A stretch of DNA of 64,000 nt, taken from assembly GCA_903874975.1 (NCBI GenBank), contig CAIQUL010000323.1, positions 1 to 64,000 on the forward strand. The letters run 5' to 3'. Source of the DNA: an uncultured Chthoniobacter sp. Its GTDB lineage: Bacteria > Verrucomicrobiota > Verrucomicrobiia > Chthoniobacterales > Chthoniobacteraceae. The notes beneath the pieces are model-generated. The model saw nothing but the letters and a program-made list of their open reading frames with translations. It made no database searches and was not told the DNA's origin. Both the position numbers and the translations under genes were made by a program. Each line of letters opens with the position of its first letter. Within the stretch, counting starts at the first letter, position 1. Below are positions 46,791 to 55,915 of this stretch, piece after piece.

Positions 46791-49268
46791 GTGACCGACC
46801 TCCTGCTCCGCATCTTCGGTGTGAAAATCGAGAACGCCGCGAACATTTCCGGCGTGCAGGTGGTGCTGCGCAATACCGGGTCGGTCGGTTGGATCATCCT
46901 GCTCGCCCTGCTGCTCGGCGCGATGACTTGGTGGAGCTACTGGCGCGATACGCGGGAGTGGGTCTCGCCCGCGCGCCGGCGGGTGCTGACCACCCTGCGG
47001 GTGCTGCTCTTCACGCTGCTGCTCCTCGTCCTTTTGCGGCCGGTGCTGGCTTTCACCATCGAGGGCACGATCCGGCGCACCCTGATCAATCTCATCGACA
47101 ACAGCGCGAGTATGAAGATTGCCGACCCGCGCTTCGACGCGGCGGACTTGAAGCGCGCCGCGCTCGCGCAGGGCGTGCTCGATATTCGCAAAGGGCTCGA
47201 CCAGTCGCTCGACGCGGGCAAAGCGGTGGCGTTGAAAACCGTGCCGCGCGTGGACCTGCTGCGTGGCGTGCTGCGCAATGACGACCTCGGACTGCTGGAA
47301 AAGTTCGCCAAGGCGTACGACGTGGACACCTTCACCTTCGGTGCCACCCTCGCGGAAGTGACCACAGCGGGCGGGTCGCCCGCGGAGACTGGAACAGGCG
47401 GGTCGCCTGCCCCACTAGCCCCGCCCGACCCGCGCGCGTGGGTGGACAAGCTCGATCCGAAAAGCCAGACCACGGCCATCGGCGACGCCCTCCGCGAACT
47501 GCTCGAGCGCAAGCGCGGCCAGCCGCTCGCGGGCATCTTCCTCGCCACCGACGGCGCGAGCAATCTCGGCACCCAGCCGCTCGAAGCCGCTCGCCTCGCC
47601 CGCTCGGACGGCGTGCCGCTTTTCATCTACGGCGTCGGCATCACCTCGCCGCGCGACATCATCGTGGCGAACATGTTTGCGCAGGAAGTGGCCTTTGTGA
47701 AAGACGAGCTGCCCGTGACCGTGCGCGTGCGCGGCCAGGGGATGCGCGGCGAGACGGCGAAGATCACCCTGCGCCTCGGCACCGAGGTCGTGGCGAGCAA
47801 AGACCTCACCTTTACCGACGACGAAGAGCAGACCGTGCCGCTGCCGTTCACGCCGAAAAATGTGGGCGAGTTCGAGTTGAGCGCGTCCATCACGCCGCGC
47901 GACGATGAAGCGGCGAAGGACAACAACGCGGTGACGCAGCGGCTCAAGGTCATCGACAGCAAAGTGAAGGTGCTGATGGTCGAGGAGTCGCCGCGTTGGG
48001 AGTTCCGCTACCTGCAGGCCGTGCTCCTACGCGACCGCCGGCTCGAAGTGAAATGCTGGCTGCAGGAGGGCGAGCCGGCCATCACCGAAGGCGAGGGCTC
48101 GCCCTACGTGAAGGCCTTCCCGTCGACCAAGGATGAGCTTTTCAAATACGACCTCGTGGTCCTCGGCGACGTGGCCCCCAAGGCGCTCGGCGAGGAAGCC
48201 ATCGGGTGGCTCGGGGAGTTCGTCTCGAAGTTCGGCGGCTCGGTCCTTTTCATCGCGGGCAACAAGCACAACCCCGCCGCGTATCGTGGCACGGTGCTGG
48301 AGAAAATGCTGCCCGTGGAACTGGGCGAACTCGCCGCGAAACCGGCCGGCCCCGAGCGCCCGACCACACTCGAACTCACTGCGCAGGGCCGCACCAGCCC
48401 GATGCTGAAACTCTCGCCAAAGGACGACGAGAACATGGCCATCTGGAAACGCTTCACGAAAGTCTATTGGGTCGCCCGCGTGACCCGCGCGAAGCCTGCC
48501 GCGCAAGTCCTGCTCCAGGATGCCGACGCCACGAAAGCCACGCGCTTTGGCAAGATGCCCGTGGTCGCACAGCAGCAATACGGCCTCGGTCAGGTGCTCT
48601 ACTTCGGCACGGACAACACCTGGCGCTGGCGCAAAAATGCCGACGAGCGCTTTTACCCGATCCTGTGGGGCCAGGTGACGCAGAAGCTCGGCCTCGCGCA
48701 CCTGCTCGGCGGATCGAAACGCACGCAACTCAGCGTGGACAAAAAGAGCTACAACACCGGCGACCGCGTGGCCGTCTATGCGCGGCTCTACACCGCCGAC
48801 TTCAACCCCGTGAAGGACGCCACCTTCGAGGGCGGTTACAGCGTGAAGGCTGCGGCCGCCGGACCCGACGTGCCGGCTGGTCCGCGGCAGGAGGTCACGC
48901 TCCGCGCCGTGCCCGAGCAGCCCGGCATGTATCGCGGCGACTTCACCGCGCTCGCGCCGGGCATACATCGGTTTGCGGTGAAAGGCGACGACGTCACGTT
49001 CATCGAGTTTACCGTCGCCGAGCCGGCCTTCGAGCTGGGCGAGACGGCGATGAACGAAGCCCTGCTCAAGCAGATGGCGGAGATCAGCGGCGGCGGATTT
49101 TTCCGCGAGGAAACGCTGGTGAAACTCCCCGAACTCATCGCCACAAAAACCGAGCGCGTCACCAGCATCGTGGATGCCGAGCTGTGGTCCTCGCCGCTCT
49201 ACTTTGCGCTGCTCCTGATCGTCGCGGCCCTGGAGTGGTATCTGCGGAAGAAGGCGCAGTTGAAGTGA
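46791..49268 (+). CDS. Large VWA-type membrane protein
   Basis: This 825-residue protein has two N-terminal helices ('VGWIILLALLLGAMTWWSYW', 'VLLFTLLLLVLLRPVLAF'). A von Willebrand A-like MIDAS follows in 'INLIDNSASMKIAD' (about residue 103). Then come Ig-like regions and a class I glutamine-amidotransferase-like region ('VKVLMVEESPRWEFRYLQAV'), and a C-terminal helix ('LYFALLLIVAALEWYL'). Such proteins sit in MoxR/DUF58/Bat-like clusters of Planctomycetes and Verrucomicrobia and may act in envelope assembly. Start GTG 46791. A DUF4175 gene follows, separated by a TA locus. Confidence 0.8.
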   Translation: MTDLLLRIFGVKIENAANISGVQVVLRNTGSVGWIILLALLLGAMTWWSYWRDTREWVSPARRRVLTTLRVLLFTLLLLVLLRPVLAFTIEGTIRRTLINLIDNSASMKIADPRFDAADLKRAALAQGVLDIRKGLDQSLDAGKAVALKTVPRVDLLRGVLRNDDLGLLEKFAKAYDVDTFTFGATLAEVTTAGGSPAETGTGGSPAPLAPPDPRAWVDKLDPKSQTTAIGDALRELLERKRGQPLAGIFLATDGASNLGTQPLEAARLARSDGVPLFIYGVGITSPRDIIVANMFAQEVAFVKDELPVTVRVRGQGMRGETAKITLRLGTEVVASKDLTFTDDEEQTVPLPFTPKNVGEFELSASITPRDDEAAKDNNAVTQRLKVIDSKVKVLMVEESPRWEFRYLQAVLLRDRRLEVKCWLQEGEPAITEGEGSPYVKAFPSTKDELFKYDLVVLGDVAPKALGEEAIGWLGEFVSKFGGSVLFIAGNKHNPAAYRGTVLEKMLPVELGELAAKPAGPERPTTLELTAQGRTSPMLKLSPKDDENMAIWKRFTKVYWVARVTRAKPAAQVLLQDADATKATRFGKMPVVAQQQYGLGQVLYFGTDNTWRWRKNADERFYPILWGQVTQKLGLAHLLGGSKRTQLSVDKKSYNTGDRVAVYARLYTADFNPVKDATFEGGYSVKAAAAGPDVPAGPRQEVTLRAVPEQPGMYRGDFTALAPGIHRFAVKGDDVTFIEFTVAEPAFELGETAMNEALLKQMAEISGGGFFREETLVKLPELIATKTERVTSIVDAELWSSPLYFALLLIVAALEWYLRKKAQLK

Positions 49269-49308
49269 GCGGACTGATTGCTGGAGCAGGTTGAACCTTC
49301 CATACGCG

Positions 49309-49463
49309 TGGCATCCTGAGCGGAGCAGAGGGGCGAAAAGACGGGCGTAGCGCAGTCGAAGGACCTCGTGAAATCTCCAGCGACGTCGCCCGTGACTCCA
49401 CGGGGTCCTTCGACTGCGTTCCGTCCCGCCTTCGCCCGCACGGAACCCCCCTCAGGATGACAC
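49309..49463. repeat. Inverted pair of dispersed repeats
   Basis: A forward copy ('catcctgagcgg...gaaggacct', 49309-49367) and an inverted copy ('ggtccttcgactgcg...ctcaggatgac', 49403-49463) of the repeat family lie 35 nt apart after the VWA gene. The same arrangement occurs at 26754-26952. Confidence 0.7.
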
Positions 49464-49477
49464 GCAATTTCCCCCCT

Positions 49478-49510
49478 CGTTCCCAAAGTTAGCGCAGCGC
49501 TTTGGGAACG
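49478..49510. repeat. Palindromic repeat 'cgttcccaaag...ctttgggaacg'
   Basis: An 11-bp stem with a short GC-rich loop. Related copies occur at 50175-50207 and, degraded, at about 50308-50345. Confidence 0.65.
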
Positions 49511-49530
49511 AGAGAAACGTGAGTGAAAAC

Positions 49531-49828
49531 TCACAACTTCCGCAGAGCCGCGCGAGTCTTTCCGGGATCTTGCCGGCAATCCAGCACCCGATACACGACC
49601 ACAGCGCCTGCGGCGTCGAAGCGGTAATAAACGGCCCACGGAAAACGCCGGGAAAGCATCCGGTGAAACCCGAGAACCTGTCGATGAATGCCCGCGTAGA
49701 GCATCAGCGAATCAATGTCGGAGAAGAGAATTGAGGAAATACCCGCCCAATTCCTCGCCCTGTTGCCCGTAGAAATCCCGCCCATCCGCCAGGTCCTGGC
49801 GGGCGGCGATGAGGATGTGGATTTTCAC
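49531..49828 (-). pseudogene. ParE/RelE-type toxin gene broken by a frameshift
   Basis: Two overlapping frames together encode a ParE-like toxin. The first ('VKIHILIAARQDLADG', 'FYGQQGEELGGYFLNS') begins at a GTG at 49828. The second continues with 'FSDIDSLMLYAGIHRQV' and 'FHRMLSRRFPWAVYYRF'. They join at 'ttcctcaattctcttctcc' near 49726-49744, where about two bases appear missing relative to an intact FLNSLFSDID reading. The first frame ends seven codons later. As written no full toxin can be made. The partner antitoxin is intact. Confidence 0.75.
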
Positions 49829-50058
49829 ACGGTCTTCTGGCGCAACTCCGCTTTCACCCGCTGCCAGTCGAGCACTTCTTCCCGTCCATCCGACAAACGC
49901 CGCTCCGTCTCCGCCAGAGCCTCCGCATGCCATGCGGGAGAAGCCAGTTCCGCCCCGCCGCCGCCGCTCAACTCATCCCACAAAGTTTCCATCAAACGCA
50001 ATTTCTCTGCGTGCGGCAATTGATCGGCGGCGGCTTCGATTTCGGTCAGCGTGCTCAT
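49825..50058 (-). CDS. Addiction-module antitoxin (putative addiction module component family)
   Basis: This 77-residue protein has 'EIEAAADQLPHAEKLRLMETLWDELSGG', the pattern of the short 'putative addiction module component' antitoxins that accompany ParE-type toxins. Its stop overlaps the toxin GTG (GTGA), so the pair was once coupled. Because the toxin is frameshifted, the antitoxin may now be functionless or may counter other toxins. It is inserted, antisense, between the VWA and DUF4175 genes. Confidence 0.8.
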   Translation of the reverse strand: MSTLTEIEAAADQLPHAEKLRLMETLWDELSGGGGAELASPAWHAEALAETERRLSDGREEVLDWQRVKAELRQKTV

Positions 50059-50418
50059 GGCTTCGAGAGTAGCCGCTCCGCTGCCCGGCTCAAGCCGCGA
50101 GTGCCGAAGTGTGGCCGATCAACGAACGCCGGGCCGCGCTCGGGGCAGGCCGGCGCGACAGCGATTTCTTCCCTCGTTCCCAAAGTCAGCGCAGCGCTTT
50201 GGAAACGGATACCGGAGGCGAAACTCTGTTTCGGCGGCAGGCATGTGAGCGTGGGGACCGAGTTCGCGATCAGCGTGCGCCCGGGGGAGACAGAGTCTTG
50301 CCGGGACGAGCGTCTCCCAAGCGCTGCGCTGAACTTTGGGAACGAGAGTGACAACTGCGCCGCGGCGGAACGGATTCCAAAGTTGCCGCTCGGGCAGGCG
50401 TCGCCCATTCTCCCGACC
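50059..50418. repeat. Repeat-rich leader of the DUF4175 gene
   Basis: No gene is seen. Copies of the 'cgttcccaaag...' palindrome lie at 50175-50207 and about 50308-50345. The track ORF starting at 49927 merely runs through this repeat sequence in frame with the DUF4175 gene. Confidence 0.6.
50383..50411 (+). promoter_or_regulatory. Candidate leaderless promoter of DUF4175 gene
   Basis: TTGCCG (50383-50388) and CATTCT (50406-50411) have a 17-nt spacer. The GTG start at 50419 follows 7 nt after the -10 box. Confidence 0.35.
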
Positions 50419-52176
50419 GTGAGCAGCGCCCCGCAATCCCCACCCGCAGCCGACCCGCCCGCGCCTCCGCCGGAGCCAGTCCGGCGCGAGCAACCGCAGC
50501 GCCTCCCGGACACCGCGCGCGAGATCGCGGGGCGGATCCGGCAGGTGCGGTGGAAACATGGACGCACCGTTTTGTGGCGCGGGGTGGGGATGGCGGTGAC
50601 CGCACTGTGCGGGTGGCTGGTGATCGAGACGGTGACGGACTTTCTCACGAATCTCCCGTGGCTCTCGCGGCTGGCGTTCTTCCTCGTCGGCGTCGGCGGA
50701 GCGTCCGCATTGTGGTGGCAGTTTGGCCTGCGCGTGTGGTGGCGGCAGATGTCGGATGAAGCGGTGGCGCTGATGGTCGAGCGGGCGCTGCCGGAGTTCC
50801 GATCGCGGTTCATCGCGGCCGTGCAACTCGGGAAAACCGCGGAAGGTTCGGCCTCGCCCGCGCTGGTGCGTGCGCTCGTGGCGGAGACCACGGCGATGGC
50901 GGCGCAGATGAAATTCGACAACGTGGTACCGACGGGACCGACGAACACCTGGCTGCGCGCCGCGCTGCTCGCGCTCGTCGTGACGGGCGGGCTGGCGGCG
51001 TACGGCGGACATCGCACCGTCCCGCTGGTCCTGCGCGCGTGCCTCTTCACCATCCCCGTGCCGCGCCAGACGCAAATCGTGGAGGTCTCCGGCGATCGCA
51101 TCATCGCCATCGGCGACGACCTGCGCCTCGAGGCCGGGGCGCGCGGGATCGTGCCGACGAAGGGCAAATTGCGCGTGAAAACCGCGAAGGGAAAACCGCA
51201 GGAATTCGACCTCGCCGCGAACGTGGATAAGCCCGGCTCCTTCGCCCGCGTGCTGCAGAGCGTGCAGGAGCCGTTCGACTACGTCATCGCGCTCGGCGAC
51301 GCGGAAAGCCCGAGCTATCGCGTGCAGGTGAAACCGCGCCCGTCCGTGGCCAGCGTGGAGTGCCGCCAGGTCTGGCCCGCCTACACGCAGCTCCCGCCGC
51401 AGCGCCGTGCGCTCGGTGATTTGAAAATCCTCGCGGGCAGCAAACTCACGCTCAAAGTGAAGGCCAGCACCGCCGTGAAAGTGGGCGAAATCCGGCTCGT
51501 GGGCGCCGACCGCGACAAGCCCGCAAAGACTGCGCCGATGAAGCCCGCCGGGGAGGACAAGACCCTGCTCACCGGCGAAATTCCGATTCCCGCCGAAGGC
51601 GTGACGGGCATGACGCTCCAGCTCGTGGACAAGGACGGCGTCGAGTCGCGCGGCGCGGCCGTTTACCACATCGACGTGGTGAAGGACGCCCCGCCCACCG
51701 TCAAAGTCCTCTGGCCCGACCGTCGCGAAATCCTGCTCACCCGCGGAGCCACCGCGCTGATTTCCTTTGAGGCGAAGGACGACTTCGGCGTGGCCAAAGT
51801 GCGGCTGCATTACGCCGTCGATTGGGTGGAAAAAGGACCACACAAAACCATCGACCTCGAACTCGGCGACGCGCTGCCCAAGGCGGTCACGCGGCGCTTC
51901 GACTGGAAAGTCGGGGCCATCGTCCCGCGCGTCGAGGAGGGCAGCGTGATTGACTATTGGTTCGAGGTCATCGACGCCAACGACGTCACCGGCCCCGGCG
52001 TCGGGACCGTCGAGCACTACCAGGCCCGCATCGTCAGCGAAGCGGAGAAACGCGCGGACCTCGCCAACCGCCTCAGCGACGCGATGGAGGGTCTGAACGG
52101 CGTGCGGCAGGGCCAGGAGGAACTCAACAACAAGCTTGGCGAGATCATCTTCGAGAAACCGCCCGACGCGAAGTAG
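50419..52176 (+). CDS. DUF4175-like membrane protein
   Basis: This 585-residue protein has a Pro-rich start. Two pairs of membrane helices follow ('VGMAVTALCGWLVIETVTDFL', 'LAFFLVGVGGASALWWQF', then 'AALLALVVTGGLAAYGG'). Next is a long periplasmic region of Ig-like strands ('VYHIDVVKDAPPTVKVLWPDRREIL') and a C-terminal helical end ('GQEELNNKLGEI'). This matches DUF4175-type proteins found beside VWA/Bat-like genes. It is probably a partner of the VWA protein upstream; the function is unknown. Start GTG 50419, since earlier in-frame codons lie in repeats. Confidence 0.78.
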   Translation: MSSAPQSPPAADPPAPPPEPVRREQPQRLPDTAREIAGRIRQVRWKHGRTVLWRGVGMAVTALCGWLVIETVTDFLTNLPWLSRLAFFLVGVGGASALWWQFGLRVWWRQMSDEAVALMVERALPEFRSRFIAAVQLGKTAEGSASPALVRALVAETTAMAAQMKFDNVVPTGPTNTWLRAALLALVVTGGLAAYGGHRTVPLVLRACLFTIPVPRQTQIVEVSGDRIIAIGDDLRLEAGARGIVPTKGKLRVKTAKGKPQEFDLAANVDKPGSFARVLQSVQEPFDYVIALGDAESPSYRVQVKPRPSVASVECRQVWPAYTQLPPQRRALGDLKILAGSKLTLKVKASTAVKVGEIRLVGADRDKPAKTAPMKPAGEDKTLLTGEIPIPAEGVTGMTLQLVDKDGVESRGAAVYHIDVVKDAPPTVKVLWPDRREILLTRGATALISFEAKDDFGVAKVRLHYAVDWVEKGPHKTIDLELGDALPKAVTRRFDWKVGAIVPRVEEGSVIDYWFEVIDANDVTGPGVGTVEHYQARIVSEAEKRADLANRLSDAMEGLNGVRQGQEELNNKLGEIIFEKPPDAK

Positions 52177-52251
52177 AGCGAGGATTGTTCCCGGCGAATG
52201 GGCTCCGCCCGCTCGGCTGTCTCGCAAAGCCTCGGCTCCGCTCCGCTCCGC

Positions 52252-53628
52252 TCAGAGCGAAATGCCGAAGCGCTTGAGCTTCGCGTAGAGCGTGGGGCGG
52301 TGAATGCCGAGCAGCTCGGCGGCGCGCTTCTTGTTGCCGCCCGCGCGGCGGAGCGCGTCGAGCAGCGCCTCGCGCTCCATGCCGCCGAGGGTCAGCGGCG
52401 TGCTGCCGGTCGCGGCGGGCGCACGCATGAGATCGGGGCGCTGGATTTCGCGCGGGAGAAACTGTGGGCCGAGCACCGGGCCGTCGCACAGCACCAGCGC
52501 GTGCTCGATGGCGTTTTGCAATTCGCGCACGTTGCCCGGCCACGGGTAGGCGCGCAAAAGTTCCAGGGTCTCGGGTGCGAGCTGCGGCACGGGGCGGTCG
52601 AGTTGCCGGGCGAAGCGGCGGAGAAAGGTGTCGGTCAGTTTGGGCAGATCCTCGCGCCTTTCGCGCAGCGGCGGGACCTCGATCTCAAAGGTCTTCAGCC
52701 GGAAATAAAGGTCCTGCCGCAGCCGCCCATCCTGCACGGCCTGCGCGGGCGGACGATTGCACGCGGCGATGAGCCGGAAATTCGCGGGCAGATTTTTCAC
52801 CGAGCCGAGCGGACGAAACTCGCGCTCCTGGAGCACCCGGAGAAAGCGCGTCTGCAGCTCCACCGGCATCTCGGTGATCTCGTCGAGAAAGAGCGTGCCG
52901 CCGTGCGCCTCGGCCAGCATCCCGGGAAAGGCCGCGACCGCGCCGGTGAACGCGCCTTTCACGTAACCGAACAGCTCCGACTCGATCATGTTCGCGGGGA
53001 ACGCGCCGCAATCCAGCTTCACGATCGGCCCCGCGGCGCGCGCGCTTTGCCGATGCAGGGCGTTTGCAAAAACCTCCTTGCCCACGCCGCTCTCGCCGGT
53101 CAACAGCACGTTCGCCTCGCTCGGCGCGACGCGCGTGATGAGCTGTTCGACCTCGCGCATCCGCCGGCTGATCGCCACCGGCCCGAGCTGCGCCTCGGCC
53201 TCGCGGAGCTGCTTTTGCAGCGCCTCTTTTTCCCCGCGCAGCTTCGCCGTCTCGCGGGCCAGGGTCTGATGATCCAGCGCGCGGGTACAGAGGCTCACGA
53301 GCTCCTCCACGACATACGGTTTCGAGAGAAAATGAAACGCCCCCAGCTTGATCGACTCGATGGCGTTCGCGAGCGAGTCGTGCGCGCTCAGGACGATCAC
53401 CGGCAGCTCCGGGTACGCCGCCTTCAGCTCCCGCAGCACATCTAGCCCATCGGCATCCGGCAGCCCGAGATCGAGCAGCAGGAGATCGGGTTTGGCCTCG
53501 GCTACGCGCTTCCGCCCTTGCGCCGCGTTCTGCCCCACACGCACGGCGTAACCATGGCGGGTCAGGACCGCACTCAGCGTCGCCTGGATGGTGCGGTCGT
53601 CGTCAATGACGACGATGGTCTTCGACAT
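52252..53628 (-). CDS. NtrC-family sigma-54-dependent response regulator
   Basis: This 458-residue protein has a receiver domain with the phospho-Asp in 'LLLLDLGLPDADG' (about residue 53) and an AAA+ domain with Walker A 'LTGESGVGKEVF'. The sigma-54 contact loop is 'GYVKGAFTGAV' (about residue 225), Walker B is 'GGTLFLDEI', and a Fis-type HTH ends the protein ('NKKRAAELLGIHRPTLYAKLK'). It activates sigma-54 promoters. The kinase gene upstream ends 10 nt before its ATG, so the two are a two-component pair. Target genes are not evident. Confidence 0.94.
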   Translation of the reverse strand: MSKTIVVIDDDRTIQATLSAVLTRHGYAVRVGQNAAQGRKRVAEAKPDLLLLDLGLPDADGLDVLRELKAAYPELPVIVLSAHDSLANAIESIKLGAFHFLSKPYVVEELVSLCTRALDHQTLARETAKLRGEKEALQKQLREAEAQLGPVAISRRMREVEQLITRVAPSEANVLLTGESGVGKEVFANALHRQSARAAGPIVKLDCGAFPANMIESELFGYVKGAFTGAVAAFPGMLAEAHGGTLFLDEITEMPVELQTRFLRVLQEREFRPLGSVKNLPANFRLIAACNRPPAQAVQDGRLRQDLYFRLKTFEIEVPPLRERREDLPKLTDTFLRRFARQLDRPVPQLAPETLELLRAYPWPGNVRELQNAIEHALVLCDGPVLGPQFLPREIQRPDLMRAPAATGSTPLTLGGMEREALLDALRRAGGNKKRAAELLGIHRPTLYAKLKRFGISL

Positions 53629-53638
53629 GCCAGCGAGA

Positions 53639-55504
53639 CTACCAGCGGCGGGTGAGCGTGGCGATCTTTTGTAGCAGCGCGGCGGTGTCCACCGGCTTGG
53701 CGAGGTGGTCGCTGAAGCCCGCCTCGGCGGCGAGATCGCGGTCGCTGTCGCGGGCAAACGCGGTCAGCGCCACCGCCGGCACGGTGCGCACCGGCGGAGC
53801 GAGCGCGCGCACGGCGCGGATGAAAGTGAAGCCGTCTTCGCCCGGCATCCCGATGTCCGAGATGATGCAGCCGGGCTCCCAGTCGCGCAGCACCGAGAGC
53901 GCTTCGGACACGCTGAGCGCGGTCCGCACCTCGGCCCCGGCGCGGGTCAGCACGCGATCCACGACGGCCAGCGTGTCGGGTTGGTCGTCCACGGCCAGCA
54001 CGCGCAGGCCATCGAGGCGGGCGTGGACGGTGGCCCCGTTCGTCGTGGCCGGCAGCGGGGCTCGTCCGGTCGGTCGGTTGGCGAGCTGCTCCGTGAGTTC
54101 GCGCACCGCGATCATCGGGATTTCCACGTGGAAAGTCGCGCCCTGGCCTTCGCCGGGGCTGTGCGCGGTGATGGTGCCGCCGTGGAGTTCCACCAGATGC
54201 CGCGTGATGGAAAGCCCCAGCCCGAGCCCGCTCTGGGCGCGCGACGTGCTGGCGTCCTGCTGCGCGAAGCGGTCGAAAATGCGCGGAAGAAATTCCGGGC
54301 GGATGCCCTGTCCTGTGTCGCTGACCTCCAGCGCCACCGCCGACCCGGTGCGCGTCACCGAGAGCGTGACCGTGCCGCCGCGCGGCGTGAACTTGATCGC
54401 GTTGCTCACCAGATTCCACACCACCTGCTGCAGCCGGTCGGGATCACCGAGCACTTCCATCGCCTCGTCGCCCGCGCGCAGTCCGGTCTTCACGCCGCGC
54501 GCATCGGCCGTGGGTTGCAAGCCCTCCACCACGCTCGCGGCGAGCGTCCGCACATCCACCTCGCTGATCCGCAGCCGCACTTTGCCGGAGATGATTCGCG
54601 AGACGTCGAGCAGGTCGTCGATGAGCCGCGCTTGCGCGTGGGCATTGCGATCGATGGTTTCGAGCCCCTCGCGCAATTCCTGCGGATTCTCCGGGCCCTC
54701 GCGCAGCAGACTGGTCCAGCCGACGATGGCGTTGAGCGGCGTGCGCAACTCGTGCGAGACCACGTCGAGAAACTCGTCCTTCAGCTTGTTGGCCTGCGCG
54801 GCCTCGCGGTGTGCGGATCGTTCCGAGGCGAGCAGCACCTCCACGCGATCCCGGGACGCGCGCTCCACCGCCGCCAGCTTTTCCCTTTCGCCAAAGTGCC
54901 GGCGGGTGAGAAAAAACAGGCCGATCAGCGCACCGGCGATCACGAGATGGGTAAAGAGCGTGACCGCTTTGGTGAAGGCCAGCCGCTCTTCCGCGGACGT
55001 GAGCAATCCGGTCAACGTGGTCTCCAGTTCCGCATCGAGCTGCGCCGCGAGCTGGCGGATGTTGTCCATCAATTCCTTGCCCGGTCCCCGCCGGAACATC
55101 TCTGCGGTGTCGTCGAGGCTGTGCTCCCGGCGCGCGGCGATGGCCGCTTCGAGGGCGGCCATCCTTTGCAGACCCAGCGCCTCGATTCGTTCCCGCAGCG
55201 CCGCCAAGCGCGTTTCCGTTGTGACCAGCGATTTTATCCGGAGATTCGCCCGGGCGATCGCCGCGCGGGACGCGCGATACGGCTCCAGATACCTTTCCTC
55301 CCCGGTGAGCAAAAAGCCCCGGGTTCCCGTATCCGCATCCACGTAGGCGGCGAGCAGCTCCCGCAGTTCGATGCGGATGCCGGCCACCTCCGCGATCCGC
55401 CGCTGCCCGGCACGCAGGTGCGCCGCGGTGCGCAGTGTCATGACCGCGTCGAAGACCAGCAGCAGCAGCAAAAGCGCGAACCCGCAGTGGAGGGATTTTT
55501 TCAT
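53639..55504 (-). CDS. CHASE3 hybrid sensor histidine kinase
   Basis: This 621-residue protein has a membrane helix ('GFALLLLLLVFDAVMTL'), a CHASE3-like extracytoplasmic domain ('ELLAAYVDADTGTRGFLLTGEERYLEPY') and a second helix ('FTHLVIAGALIGLFFLTRR'). HisKA follows with the phospho-His in 'VVSHELRTPLNAIVGW' (about residue 250), then HATPase_c ('NLVSNAIKFTPRGG', 'GLGLGLSITRHLVELHGG') and a C-terminal receiver ('IISDIGMPGEDG'). It is the likely partner of the NtrC-type regulator 10 nt downstream. The ATG at 55504 gives the membrane start. Confidence 0.93.
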   Translation of the reverse strand: MKKSLHCGFALLLLLLVFDAVMTLRTAAHLRAGQRRIAEVAGIRIELRELLAAYVDADTGTRGFLLTGEERYLEPYRASRAAIARANLRIKSLVTTETRLAALRERIEALGLQRMAALEAAIAARREHSLDDTAEMFRRGPGKELMDNIRQLAAQLDAELETTLTGLLTSAEERLAFTKAVTLFTHLVIAGALIGLFFLTRRHFGEREKLAAVERASRDRVEVLLASERSAHREAAQANKLKDEFLDVVSHELRTPLNAIVGWTSLLREGPENPQELREGLETIDRNAHAQARLIDDLLDVSRIISGKVRLRISEVDVRTLAASVVEGLQPTADARGVKTGLRAGDEAMEVLGDPDRLQQVVWNLVSNAIKFTPRGGTVTLSVTRTGSAVALEVSDTGQGIRPEFLPRIFDRFAQQDASTSRAQSGLGLGLSITRHLVELHGGTITAHSPGEGQGATFHVEIPMIAVRELTEQLANRPTGRAPLPATTNGATVHARLDGLRVLAVDDQPDTLAVVDRVLTRAGAEVRTALSVSEALSVLRDWEPGCIISDIGMPGEDGFTFIRAVRALAPPVRTVPAVALTAFARDSDRDLAAEAGFSDHLAKPVDTAALLQKIATLTRRW

Positions 55505-55608
55505 GGCAGAGGTTTCCGCGACGGGCGCGGCGCGCACCCTGCCACGCAAGCCAGCCGCGCAGGCGGATTTCTCCGCACCGCACGGCTGACCGGTGGTGGT
55601 TGTGGCAA

Positions 55609-55794
55609 TCAGAGCGCGGCGATCTCGGCGCGGACTGCCTCCTTGGTGCGACCGAGGGACTTCAGCAGGCGCCCGACGAGTTCATCATCCTTGCCTTCGA
55701 CAAAAAGGAGGCCGTCGTCGGTCAGGTGCGCATATTTCTGCTTCAGTTTGCCCTTCACTTCGTTCCAGAAACCTTTGATTTCGAGTTTAGTCAT
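55609..55794 (-). CDS. CsbD-family small stress protein
   Basis: This 61-residue protein has the CsbD pattern 'EIKGFWNEVKGKLKQKYAHLTDDGLLFVEGKDDELVGRLLKSLGRTKEAV'. CsbD-like proteins are abundant, stress-induced and of unknown mechanism. The ATG at 55794 is preferred to the track start at 55896. It is divergent from the hypothetical gene at 55916, with which it may share a control region. Confidence 0.92.
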   Translation of the reverse strand: MTKLEIKGFWNEVKGKLKQKYAHLTDDGLLFVEGKDDELVGRLLKSLGRTKEAVRAEIAAL

Positions 55795-55915
55795 AGTGCC
55801 CACTGAATCGCAGCCGCGGCGCGCATGGATGTGTCGTTTCGAAGGCGATGATGCTTCACGAAAAAAAATAGCCGGCGAATACATCCACCCCGCCACTGGA
55901 TGCGTTTAACTCCGT

